From Vitis vinifera (taxonomy: Eukaryota; Streptophyta; Magnoliopsida; Vitales; Vitaceae): a stretch of DNA of 64,000 nt. Under the pieces are notes generated by a model that ran no database searches, was not told the origin of the DNA, and saw only the letters and a program-made list of their open reading frames with translations. The stretch spans positions 22,484,001 through 22,548,000 of the forward strand of contig NC_081818.1 in the NCBI RefSeq assembly GCF_030704535.1, read 5' to 3'. Shown piece after piece: positions 37,678 to 49,055 of the stretch. Every line of letters begins with the position of its first letter. Position 1 is the first letter of the stretch. Made by a program: the position numbers and the translations under genes.

Positions 37678-38152
37678 TCATTTTTTAAAGATTTTTTTTT
37701 AAAAAAATATCAATTATAATTATATCATATCATATATGTTTTCATTTTAGTTTGTTTTTACTTTATTATTATTATTTTGAAATTTTGTGTTATTTATTAT
37801 TTAAACTTTGGTATAAATATATAGAAATTTTTTTAAAGAAAAATCATTATAGATGAATTTTGAATTATGCAATCCAATAAACTCAAACAACTTGAGTTCA
37901 ACTCAACTAACCCGAGTTAAATCTTAATTTAGAAAAATGAGATTGGATTGGGTTTGAGTTGAGTATCTCGGGTTAGAGGTCGGGTTAGATTGAACTTGGG
38001 TTAATTGTTTCTTATTTTGGGTTGAACCTTGGGTTAATTGTTTCTTAATTTGGGTTGAACTTAGGTTCGTCATCAACCCGATCAATCTGCCCAAGTTGCA
38101 ATCCTAACCATGAGAAATGTGGAGAATATAAGAATACAATGGCTTTAGGAAA

Positions 38153-38329
38153 ATTAAGGGAATGTTTAATAAAATTGAAAATAAAATAGTGAAAAAGCTT
38201 AATATTAAAAATTAAAACCTATGTATTATAAGTATTGAATTAATCTATTTGGTACTATTTTAGTTTTAAATATTAAATTTAATATTTTTTTTTCCACTTT
38301 TTAATTCTTTTATTAAACACCCCCTAAAT
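38153..38329. mobile_element. Short MITE-like element
   Basis: The left end is ttaagggaatgtttaataaa; the right end in reverse complement is tttagggggtgtttaataaa. The inside is about 140 bp of AT-rich sequence. A relative begins near 58110 (aaggggggtatttcac). No clear target duplication. Confidence 0.4.
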
Positions 38330-38912
38330 TTAAAAAATAACATGTTGAGATTTTTTATTTTTTATTTAAAAAAAAACGATGGTTTTAGAAAAGTTATTAA
38401 AAATACGACCCAAAAGGGATCCGACAATTATACGTCCTTAATTGACCCAAAACACTTCATCATACGTGATTTTTCAAATCTTCAAAACTGTTTTCTAAAT
38501 TTGGGCAAACATTTTATTTTTGTTTTTAAAAAACATTTTTTAGTGAACTCTAAAAACAGTTTGAGCAAAATTACCGTCTTCACATTCATCCCAATTTCAA
38601 AATTATTGGAATTCTTATATCAAATTTGTATTATTTCATTTACAAAATCGAGAAATCTATTTTAGCCTCCTTATATTATCTTTTTATACATACATAAAAA
38701 ATATTTTTATAATATTAAATTCATATTTAAAAAGAATTAATTTACTCGTTTTAATTCCAATAGTTAAGATTAAGTTTTCCATTAATTTAATAATTCTAAT
38801 TTTAAAAATGTATGTGTAAAAAATTCAGTTTTAATAATAATAATTAAAATTATTATTTTGTGCTAATTCCCATACTAATATGTCATCTCTAAATTGAAAA
38901 AGGGTGAAAAGC

Positions 38913-39065
38913 ATGGCTTTACTCAAAAAATTTCCAGGCTTTTACGTCTACGGCTATGGCAAGCTTGGTTTTTCAATGTGGAGAGACCCAATTGGCGAAA
39001 ATTGTTTGTGGAATAGTAGTGAAGGGTCACTGGAACAGTCTCTTGAAACCAAATGTTGGGTCTAA
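38913..39065 (+). promoter_or_regulatory. Upstream ORF overlapping the PPR start codon, out of frame
   Basis: An ATG at 38913 in strong context (GCATGG) opens a 50-codon frame that passes the PPR start at 38956 and stops at 39063-39065. If transcription begins upstream of 38913, it would compete with the main start. Whether it lies in the mRNA is unknown. Confidence 0.35.
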
Positions 39066-40728
39066 TCTCACCTCAACGATCTTGAATCAGGTACTACTCA
39101 ATCTTTCGCTAGATGGGTGTTGTGTTTCTTGGGCATTCTTCAAATGGGTTGAATCCAATTTAAACCATAAGCATTCCTTGCAATCTTCGTGGACCATGAT
39201 TCACACACTTGCTAAGCACAAACAATTCAAGACTGCACAGAACTTGCTTGAAAGAATTGCTGTTAGAGACTATTTGTCATCGCCTTCAGTTTTGAATGCT
39301 GTGGTGAGGATCCATGATGATCCGGATTCGAATTCGCAAATATTGAGCTGGTTAGTGATCTTTTATGCGAATTCGAGGATGACCCAAGACGCGATTCAGG
39401 TGTTTGAGCACATGAGGGTGCATGGGTTTAAACCTCATTTGCATGCTTGTACTGTGCTCTTGAATTCATTGGCTAAGGCTAGGTTGACTAACATGGTATG
39501 GAAGGTTTATAAGAAGATGGTTCGAGTCGGGGTTGTTCCGAATATACACATCTTCAATGTGCTGATCCATGCTTGTTGCAAGTCTGGGGATGTGGAGAAG
39601 GCAGAACAATTGTTAAATGAGATGGAATCTAGATTTATTTTTCCTGATCTTTTTACGTATAACACACTGATATCACTATACTGCAAGAAGGGTATGCACT
39701 ATGAAGCTTTGGGTATTCAAGATAGAATGGAAAGAGGAGGAGTGTCTCCTGATATTGTAACTTATAATTCCCTTATTTATGGGTTTTGTAGAGAAGGTAG
39801 AATGAGAGAGGCTTTGAGGCTTTTTAGAGAAATCAACGGCGCTACTCCTAACCATGTAACCTACACTACTTTGATTGATGGGTATTGTAGAGTGAATGAC
39901 CTTGAAGAAGCCTTAAGATTGCGTGAGGTGATGGAGGTGGAAGGGTTGCACCCTGGTGTTGTTACTTATAATTCAATCCTCCGCAAGTTGTGTGAAGAAG
40001 GAAAGATAAAGGATGCAAATAGACTTTTGAATGAAATGAGTGAGAGAAAGGTTGAACCTGATAATGTCACTTGTAACACATTGATTAATGCCTATTGCAA
40101 GATAGGAGATATGGGGTCTGCAATGAAAGTGAAGAAGAAGATGTTGGAGGCTGGATTGAAGCCAGACCAGTTTACTTTCAAGGCACTGATTCATGGGTTC
40201 TGCAAGTTGCATGAGGTGGACAGTGCTAAAGAGTTTTTGTTTGAGATGCTTGATGCTGGATTTTCTCCTAGCTATTCCACCTACTCGTGGCTTGTAGATA
40301 GCTACTATGATCAAGATAATAAAGAGGCAGTTATAAGACTTCCGGATGAACTTTCAAGAAAGGGTCTTTTTGTTGATATCTCAGTGTATAGGGCACTCAT
40401 AAGAAGGCTTTGTAAAATAGACAAGATTGAATCTGCAGAAAGAATATTCACTCTCATGCAAGGGAAGGGTATGAAGGGAGATAGTGTTGTATACACAAGT
40501 CTGGCATATGCTTACTTCAAAGCAGGGAAGGCAATTGCTGCATCAGATATGCTAGATGAAATGGATAAAAGGAGGTTAATGATAACTCTTAAGATCTATA
40601 GATGTTTCAGCGCTTCTTATGCTGGTGACGGTAGCATCCTAGGCCTCTTCTGGGATCATGTAATTGAGAGACGCCTAATTTCTAAAAATATCTTGAAGTA
40701 TATTCAGCAATTGGATGTAAACTCTTAA
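38956..40728 (+). CDS. P-class pentatricopeptide repeat protein
   Basis: An intronless 590-aa protein. From about residue 130 to 550 it consists of roughly twelve tandem 35-residue PPR motifs, for example FNVLIHACCKSGDVEKAEQL, then YNTLISLYCKKG, YTTLIDGYCRVNDLEEALRL, CNTLINAYCKIGDMGSAMKV and YRALIRRLCKIDKIESA. Each repeat ends near a P-D/N-x-x-T block. There is no E, E+ or DYW extension, which makes it P-class. Such proteins bind single-stranded organellar RNA and usually aid RNA stability, splicing or translation; the target here cannot be read. The N terminus is not strongly basic, so organelle targeting is uncertain. I chose the ATG at 38956, the first in frame. The gene sits between the intact TBC gene and its decayed copy and is absent from the duplicated block. 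Confidence 0.93.
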   Translation: MASLVFQCGETQLAKIVCGIVVKGHWNSLLKPNVGSNLTSTILNQVLLNLSLDGCCVSWAFFKWVESNLNHKHSLQSSWTMIHTLAKHKQFKTAQNLLERIAVRDYLSSPSVLNAVVRIHDDPDSNSQILSWLVIFYANSRMTQDAIQVFEHMRVHGFKPHLHACTVLLNSLAKARLTNMVWKVYKKMVRVGVVPNIHIFNVLIHACCKSGDVEKAEQLLNEMESRFIFPDLFTYNTLISLYCKKGMHYEALGIQDRMERGGVSPDIVTYNSLIYGFCREGRMREALRLFREINGATPNHVTYTTLIDGYCRVNDLEEALRLREVMEVEGLHPGVVTYNSILRKLCEEGKIKDANRLLNEMSERKVEPDNVTCNTLINAYCKIGDMGSAMKVKKKMLEAGLKPDQFTFKALIHGFCKLHEVDSAKEFLFEMLDAGFSPSYSTYSWLVDSYYDQDNKEAVIRLPDELSRKGLFVDISVYRALIRRLCKIDKIESAERIFTLMQGKGMKGDSVVYTSLAYAYFKAGKAIAASDMLDEMDKRRLMITLKIYRCFSASYAGDGSILGLFWDHVIERRLISKNILKYIQQLDVNS

Positions 40729-42401
40729 AGGATCCTTAGACATGTCAATGAAGTCCCATACCAAGTTTATCATGCTATAAAGGGGTGGCAACAGATACCT
40801 GCTCCTCATTTTCAGCCCATGTTTTCAAGGTTATCTATCAAGTGAATGGAACAAGAGAGATTTTCTTAACATGCACTGACTGAACCAACAAGGGAATTGT
40901 TCCAATTAGGTTACAGAGAACCTTGTGATTTGCTAGAGGGTGACTATTGAGCAAATGATGCAGGTAATCTCACCATTGAGGGGATCAATGCAATCTCAAT
41001 ACTGGATATCTGGAATTTGGGGCTCACTATTGAATTTGCCATGGGGCATAGAAAAATTTTGTTTGTTCTCAATTCTCATCTGGAACTTGTTTGGGCTACA
41101 AGTCAACTTTTTCTCTTTTCACAATTTAAGTCCTAATGCTGGGCAGCTAGAAGGTTCTTCCTGTATAGCTATACTAGTCTCATGTGAGGTAATTTTGAAA
41201 CAGTACTGTTTTTGTTTATTCACAAAGATCCATTTAGATTTTGGATCAACCTCAATTTTGATTATTGAGTTTAGTATGAACATGTTGTTTCCAATGAAGT
41301 AACTTGGTTCCTTTCTCAGAGTGATTTGATAGCATATTTCTCATCTTTTGAATTATCGCTACAAACCTATGGCACCAATAAACAAAATTCTCATCGTAAC
41401 TTGTTTCAAATAGACTGGCAACTATGGTGTTATTGACCACACATTTCAACGTTTGATCACTATATAGGAGACTAGCAAATAGGGTGAGTTTCAAATGCTC
41501 GGTTGTATTGATCACAATTTATAGGTTATTCACATTCTTCACTATGTAAAATTAAAATTTTATTTGTAATATATAGTGGTTTTACTGTTTTAGATTTAGG
41601 TAAACTATCATAAGATTCTCATTTCAATCCCAAATGTTCTTGCACTATAAATGCCCTCGGGTGTAGCTCAGCAGTAGCGACCTCTGGCAATGAACAGACC
41701 TTTCTTGGGTCTTCTTTTCCATTTTTTTTTTCTTTTTTTTTTTTGTTTTTTGTTTTTTGTTTTTGTTTATTTTTTGGGGAGTGCACCTATTTATCCAGGA
41801 AGACTTAATTAATTTGACAGTCTTACAAAATTGTCTTGTGTCATTTGTACAACTTACAACATTTTCTATGAATCAGATGCCACATCTACCATGCTTGGGA
41901 CTTCATTATTTGTTAAACTTGGATCTGCTGTAGTGAAGAATCAAAATGTGGATCTGTCAAGTTCTATGATAATTTGAATCCATTGAAATTTTTGGTATTG
42001 GTGTCTACAAATACCCTCCCTTTAAGCCACATGAACATGTTGTCATACACACACAACGAAGTTAAAAGTCACTTTTTTAGGTTTTGACTTGATTTGGGCT
42101 TTAACATGACTTGGAATTTGGCTTAAACAACGTCAATTATGCGCTTAAGTAGTTTGATCTGAAATATAAAAACTCTTTTATAGGACTGGATCTTGAAGCT
42201 TTGAAGATTCGAAAATACTTGCAAACCCTTTTGAAATTTTGAAGAAGTTTCAAATCCTTTTGAAGCTTTGGATCTCTTTTGAAGAAGCTTAGAAAAAGTT
42301 TGAAGGATATTTGAAGATTTTGGAGAGTTTAAAGACTTTCAAAGAAGTTGTGGACCTCCACCCTCTTCCTTCTTCATGAGCCAGCTCTGAAATTTACTTT
42401 C
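40729..42401. other. Spacer between the PPR gene and the duplicated block
   Basis: It holds the PPR 3' UTR and non-coding DNA. Near 41664-41674 is a tRNA A-box-like string (tagctcagcag) inside gggtgtagctcagcagtagc, followed by a T-rich tract. No B box or cloverleaf could be formed, so at most it is a tRNA-derived SINE remnant. The 120-residue frame at 40940-41302 has no family features. Around 42180-42340 there is a simple repeat of gaagctttga / gaagtttcaaa-like words. Confidence 0.4.
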
Positions 42402-43980
42402 TTCAAATATGTACAACATTGAACTTAAATTTGGCAATGGCTATATAAGCACCCCCTGTGAGAACATTGCATGGCCTCTTTTATTGTCTGGGCACCATCA
42501 TTCTTTGATAAGCTTTGGTAACCTGTTCAGTGTATGCTTTGTTCCATTATTTTTGGATTTCTGTCATGCTTTATTATAAATGTCTTGTCGGTCTTTTAAG
42601 TAAGCTTTCTGATAGTGAAATGACATGGATCTACGAGGACAATTACCCCATAATGTGAACATACCTCAGTGCAAATTATAGCAATAACAATTAATCTTAA
42701 CTATTTGGAGTTGGTTATACATTAGGCTTTTCTATTCAGATGTTCATTTCATCTATTAAATAAAGGCTATAATGTCTGTCTCACTGCATTGTCTTAAGTT
42801 CCTTCTGCACTTCAAATTGTCCTCGTAGCATTTGAACTTGAATCAAATAACTTCTTCTTACTGGTGCATTTATTGGTCTTTGTTGCAAATAAGCCAGTTA
42901 TCAATAAAGATAATTATGGGAAATCAATTACTAGCTCTTTTCTTTTTCTTTTTTGGTCAGGGCTCCATGTAAATAAATTGATAATTATATACTGACTGTG
43001 TTACAAAATAGGCATTATAAGCTGGTTGCAGTAGGACATAGGCTCTCTTAACCAATCTAGACTTCTGTTCTCTATTGGTTCCCATTGTTTTTCTTCCTGA
43101 AGTTTTCACTTACCAAATGGAAAAAGATTGGTAAATAAATATTTGTAGTACAAACTAACAAATATGTTCATACTTTCTCTGTAATCATCTTCTTTTTAGT
43201 CTCCTTTTTGGTGTACGAAAAATTGAAACCAAGTGAGATAATTAATCTCTAGCTGTCTTGAGACAGTCTGTTTTTCCATTGCTTCAATGCAGAACTATGA
43301 GATTTATTAAGTCTTTGTTTGGAATTAAATATTTGTTGTGCTCCAAAATGATCTTTCATTTCATTCTCTTTATGTTTAATATGGAGGGCTTGTACTTTAA
43401 GCAGTATTTGTTTTTCAAGTAGTGATTCTCTATGATTGTATATGCGTGCAGTTCTGTGTATTATATGTGCATGCACAGGTATGGAAGCCAATGAAAATAC
43501 TTTGACGGGTATTTGGTTTAGGAAAATTGATTTTTTATGCTGTGTTTGTGTATGTTTTTCCCTTGACGGATATTTTTTATGCCAATGAAAATACTTTGAC
43601 GGATATTTTAATACAAGACATAAGGTTTCTTTTCAGGGAGGAAAGACGGGCTAGAAAATGGAGGAAAATGATTGGAATTAGAGGGAGTGATTGGAAGCAT
43701 TATGTTAGGAGAAATCTTAATTTGGTTAAAAGGTGTGTATGAAAAGAAGTCCTGATTGTTTAAGGGGACTTGTTTGGCAGTTGATCTCAGAAAGTCATGA
43801 CCTCTTGCTGATGAACCCTGGAGTATATGAGGTACACCTTTCTCTTATTTTCTCATCTCTAAAAGTAATCTCAGTTTTTTTTTTCTTGATTCTTTTTTAT
43901 CTGCTATATTCATTGCTTAATTTATCGTCATTGGTTACAAGTTTGAATGCAAGTTCCATGAAGAAAGATCTACTTCCCCT

Positions 43981-44370
43981 CATAGTTTTAAAACGTGCGC
44001 TTAAAGCGCGCCTTGGCCTGACTTGCAACCATTCCCTAGTTATAACACATTGCTTGCCAAGGCATGTGTCTTGTTGAAGAGGCATGCCTCATCTACTTTA
44101 CTTTTCCTTTTTAAACATTTTTATTCTTCAAATTTCTAATTGTAATTGAAATTTATATAATTTCATTACTTTTTTTTTTTAATTGAAATCCTCTTTTAAA
44201 TATTTGGAATCTTAAATTTTTTATTAATGGAATTAGATTTCGGATCATATTTTATAAAATCAATATGTATCCTAGGTCAAGTTTCACTTCACTCAGGCGT
44301 GTGCCTTGTCTTGCGCTTGAGCTATAGGAGCCTTTCACCTTAGGTGCCCCTTGCTCCTTTTAAAACTGTG
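43981..44370. mobile_element. MITE-like insertion in copy B
   Basis: About 390 bp absent from the matching site of copy A (near 29757). The ends are inverted repeats: left catagttttaaaa, right in reverse complement cacagttttaaaa. Imperfect flanking repeats (cttcccct / cttcctcc) suggest an 8-9 bp duplication, as made by hAT or Mutator-type transposases. Non-coding. Confidence 0.6.
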
Positions 44371-44380
44371 CTTCCTCCCG

Positions 44381-44447
44381 CCTCTCTCTCTCTCTCCTTC
44401 CCTCCCTCCCTCCCTCCCTCCCTCTCTCTCTCTCCACACACACATAT
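44381..44447. repeat. (CT)n/(CCCT)n/(CA)n microsatellite
   Basis: A CT run, then CCCT units, CT again, then CA, next to the MITE-like insertion. It is the expanded counterpart of the tract at 29758-29805. Confidence 0.8.
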
Positions 44448-45439
44448 AGGAGGAGATGTAAACTGATTATGAGTCTATGAACATGGAGTCTCATCCTCAT
44501 GGTATGGAGTAGTAAGCTTTTGTTTCAACTTCCAACTTCAATATTGGTATTGATTGATTTAATGCATATGAATGCTACTTTGACATGTTTTTGTTTTATT
44601 TTTCGTTGTACATGCAATAGACTCTACCTCTTTGTTATTGTGTTGGAACTGCTGTTGTCACTATAGATTAGCTCCGGTATTCACTCTTTTTTGTGCAGCT
44701 TTTAAGGCAAAGCTATTGCTCTTGGAAGTACCTGAAGCTTTAGGACATACGTTAGGATGTAACCTATCCAAGCATTTACTGGTCAGCTAGTTGGATGTCA
44801 TGCCCAATCTAAACTGTGCTTGAGAGCCAAGTGGAACTCAATCTTGCTAATTCTTGTTCTATAATATGATATATTTGCTGACCTCTTCTCCTCAGTCATA
44901 TACAATGGCAGAGAAGGGGCAAACTGGATGATTAGTTAGGCAGTTTCATTCCCATTCTTCTTTCTTATCATACCATGGCTTACAAGTTTGATGAAGTTAC
45001 CTGCATTATTATATCTGACATAAGGTTCACATTAATCAGTTTGAATTTTTTGTTTATTAATGAATTTGATGCGTCTGGTGATTTTAATGAAATATTTTAC
45101 TGCATAGCTGATGTGAGAACTAACTTGATGCCTGAACTTGCAACACTTCCACCCGTGGTGGCGGCTCAATTTAGAAGAGATATGTGGGTACTTGATGATT
45201 GACTTCTAACATGCAAGTTTCATTCTTTTATTAACTGATATTTGTATTGGACAGTGAAAAGAGGTTAAAGGAACCAAATAAAGTAGAGGTATTGAGTCTA
45301 CTTTTGTGATTGTTGGCTTGTTATGCAATCAAATGACTTAAAGGCCACCTCAAGTGCATTAAAAGTTCACTAGTTCAGTAGTTTGGTTATGTGACAATTG
45401 ACAATTGAAGTTGCAGGTCATGTTTCTCACATTGAAAGT

Positions 45440-46466
45440 TCTAGTCTTAGTGTTTGTTTGTTTGTTTATTTTCTTTCTTTGGTTGAAGCCCAAAAGCTCC
45501 TATGTTCTTTTGATTGTTGAGTTGGGGTAGTCAAATTGGTGCGAGGAACCCTTATGGGTGTGTTTCCCACTTTGTATGCCTTACCTTTGGCTTAAGAGGC
45601 CTAGGTAGCATATGTATCGAAAGCAAGGGGAAGGGGGACACTGGAATCTGTGTTTTGCTAGACACCTAAACAAGTGAGATGGAAATTGTGGAATCTTTTT
45701 TCTTAAGGTTGCAAGGGGAATTTATGAAAAAGGGAGAGAAGGATAGGGTGGTGTAGATGGGTTCAAGGAATAGTTCATTTTCCGTAAATCTCTTTATTCT
45801 ATGTTGGAGTCAAGGGTGCTCAATCCTTTCCCACAAGGCATTATTTGGAATTTATAGGAACCATCTAAAGTGAGTTTTTTTGCTTAGGAAGCTTATTGGG
45901 TAAAGGCATTGGCTTTAGATCAACTTTAGAGGAGAGGATGGTCTTTGGCAAATAGATGTTACCTTTGTAAAAGCAAGGTGGAATCTTGAACACATCCTTC
46001 TTCATTGCATTAAAGCTAGGGGGTTATGGCACTTGTTATTTTCTTTATTTGGAGTTGTTTGGGTCTTTCCTTTTTCAATTAAGGAGACCCTCTTAAGTTG
46101 GCATGGCTCCTTCGTGCATAAGAAGGTCTAAAGAGCCTCCTTGTTGTGTATTTTTTGAACTTTAAAAAAGGAAAGAAACCGAAAAACATCTGAAAATGCA
46201 TAGCAAATGACTTAATCATTGAAGAGCTCTTTTGTTAAAAGTTTGTTGGCATGAGTTAGGATGTACACTATAGAAGAATCAATGGCTTTAGTCAATTTTG
46301 TAGATTAGATGGGATTTAGATGAGGGAGGGAGCAAATTTTTGTATTTTCTCTTTTCCTGCCTATGCCTTTTATTAGCCATGATATATAATCTATGTGCCT
46401 TGGTGTATGACTCTTTTTTATTGATATATATCTTTTCTTTTCTTACTTATCAAAAAAAAAAAAAAA
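45440..46466 (+). mobile_element. LINE 3' end fragment (copy B counterpart)
   Basis: The diverged twin of 30780-31763, ending in ttatcaaaaaaaaaaaaa. Frames are more broken than in copy A. Its presence in both copies places it before the duplication. Confidence 0.65.
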
Positions 46467-46527
46467 TCAGTTGGGTGTAGCTTGAATTGTTGATACAGGT
46501 GGACTACAGTACTAGTTAACTTGTATG

Positions 46528-48010
46528 CTTATTTGTCATTAGGTGGAAGGATAACTCTTATCTAATCATGCCTATCCCATATTCCAAGTTATTTATCTCC
46601 TTATTCAAGATCCCCTCTTTAGTGGTCGGAAAAACTGAGAAATTGCAAAGGAATTTTATTTAGTTAGGGGCTAGGGAGAGCAAGAGAGACCATCTTATTA
46701 GCTGGGATTTAGTGTGTAAGTCTAAGGTGGAAGGGGGTCTGGGATTTGGTAAGATATCCTTAAGGAATCTTTCTCTATTAGGAAAATGGTTGTGGATGTC
46801 TCCTAGGGAAAGTTATACTCTATGGCATCAGGTTATTCTAAGCATTTATGATACACATACTAATGGATGGGATGTCAACACTATAGTCAGGTGGTCACAT
46901 TGTTTCCCATGGAAAGCTATTGCAAGGTCTTTGAGGATTTTATTAGGTACTCTCAGTTTGTGGTAGGCGATGAGGCGAGAATCCGTTTTTTGGGAAGACT
47001 TGTGGTAGGGGATCAGCCTTTAAGTTCTCAATTTCTGGTTTATTGAGAATTGTCACAGTTAAAAACTTCTTATCTCATCAATTCTTGGGCCTTCTTATCT
47101 TTTTTCTTAGAATTTCAACTTTCGTTGTAACCTCTCTAATTTTAAGATAGAAGATTTAGAAAGATTAATGTCCTCTCTTACTTGTTTGCACTTATCTCCA
47201 TCAATTCCAGATGTGAGAGCTTGGTCCTTATCTTCTTTGGGTTTATTTATAGTAAAGTCTTTCTTTGTAGTCTTGTCGAATCATTATGACCCAATTCATT
47301 TCCTCCCTACTTGTTTTGTTTGGAAATCTCAAGTCCCTCTTAAGGTCAAGTCCTTTGCTCGATTAATGGCACTCAAGAAGGTAAACACCAATGACATGCA
47401 TAGTTGAGAAAATCCTATAAAGCCCTCAATTATGATGTTTTTATGTTATGTATGGAAAGTGGAGAATTGGTAGATCATCTTTTTTTACATTTTTCATTGA
47501 CTTTGTGGTTGTGGCACATATTATTCATATTGGTTAAGGTGGATTGGATTCCTCCTAGGAGTATTTGTGACATGATGACCATTGCATATAAGGGATTGGG
47601 AAACTCCAGTAGAGGCGTGGTACTGTGGCAAACTGCTTGTCTGGCTTTGATATGGGTTGTGTGGTAGGAAAGAAATTCTAGGATCTTTGAGGATAAGGTG
47701 AGGATTTTAGAGGTTCTTTGGGATACCATTCATTTCCTTGCTTCCTTTTGGGCCTCTTGCACCATAAATTTTAAGGGCATTTCCCTTAATGTGGTTCAAC
47801 TTGATTGGTTATCGGTGTGTACGTCCAAAGGTTTGGGATAGCAAGGAGAGATTGTTTTGTGTACTTTCCATATGGTGTACAGGTTTACTTAGTTTTTTGA
47901 AGGTTCCTTTTGTTTTGTTCTTTGTTTTTTGGAGGATTTCTCATCCTTCTTTTGTACATTTTAAATCCTTTTTTAATATATTACATTGTTGTTTCTCATT
48001 AAAAAAAAAA
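46528..48010 (+). mobile_element. LINE insertion that removed part of pseudogene exon 3
   Basis: Readable LINE C-terminal pieces: VEGGLGFGKISLRNLSLLGK, WHQVILSIYDTHTNGWDV, VPLKVKSFARLMALKKVN and GELVDHLFLHFSLTLWLWH. It ends in a poly(A) run (about 48000-48010) directly joined to tgttttcttccagcagag, internal exon 3 sequence. The left junction matches copy A at 31821, and the right matches 32009, so about 187 bp (31822-32008 in copy A) are missing. Absent from copy A. Broken by stops. Confidence 0.8.
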
Positions 48011-49055
48011 TGTTTTCTTCCAGCAGAGACATGGACCTGGTCAAAGGTCCCGCTAGAATTTTTTGAAGGCATACACTGTGTATGCAGAGATGTTGGATAT
48101 GTTCAGGTTTGAATCTCCTCTATCCCATCACTCTTCTATTTACTGTCTGTAGGATACTGAATGACATTGGATTGGTATTGCTTGAAATATAGGAATGGGA
48201 ATTTTTAGCTGGTTTTACTGCTTCTTTATACTAGTGAAGAAGATGCATTTTGGTTGATGATTGCATTACTTAAAGGGGATGTTCATGCCACAATGGAAGG
48301 ATTATATTTGGTAAACTTTCTTCCTTTCAATAGAAATTTTTGGTAATCTTTCTGTTTTAACTTTCGAGGAAGTTTGATCTCACTCTAGATGATGAAAAGC
48401 TTAAATTATCAGCTGTAAGTGACTAATGTTATGCAACTAATGGAGTTTGGATGCTAGAGTGACTTTGGCTTCCTGTCAAGTTAGGTAGCATGAGATTTTT
48501 TTTTTGAGAAATTTTTTGCTGAGGTTTCTGAAAGACAAAAACTCCCAATATAGTGTATTGGTTAAAATGATTCATGTGTTTTACCCAAGTAGCTGGAGTA
48601 AGGTTTTGTTGATGTGAGGTGAGTTGGATTTAGTGTTTTAGAAGAGTGTGGGAAGGAAGGATTGCTGTCTGAAAATCTTCTGTACCTCCCCACTTACAAT
48701 GTACTGGGAAAGTCCAATGCCACTCTTTGGGAACAATGAAGCTTCATGTGACCTCTCTAGTCCAGGTGCGGTAGTGTGCATCCCCATGACATGTCCAATC
48801 ACTGTACCTCTCTACCATAACTTCTTTAACAAGACATACCCTTAAGCATGGAAGTGTGGCCCTTTGCTTTTGACTTATTGTGTTCAGTAACATTCCACAA
48901 TTGTAATTTTTGTATTAACTGAAAAGAATAAACATACTGCGTACGGGGATTTAATTCTAGGAAAACAAGAAGTTAAGGGAGATGTGTTGAAGGTTTTTAA
49001 ATTTGAATGGGAAGATCAGATCCAAAAATGATAGGTGATGATGTTTATAAACTTC

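Larger units (their letters stand above)
37253..38955. other. TBC 3' UTR and AT-rich spacer before the PPR gene
   Basis: Up to about 37500 the sequence is TBC 3' UTR, shared with the duplicate. Then come a (TTA)n microsatellite, AT-rich DNA, a short MITE-like element (38153-38329) and the PPR gene leader. The small open frame at 38342-38665 has no recognisable features. Confidence 0.45.

Noticed and set aside
41657..41700. tRNA-like gggtgtagctcagcagtagc string
   Set aside because: Only an A-box-like element is present; no B box, anticodon stem or acceptor pairing could be found.
43527..44077. Two plus-strand frames that look like a short TBC gene
   Set aside because: They are the two halves of pseudogene exon 2, split by a TGA and a 1-nt deletion.
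46712..47667. Series of plus-strand frames that look like host protein
   Set aside because: They are consecutive broken pieces of a LINE reverse-transcriptase C terminus ending in a poly(A) run.
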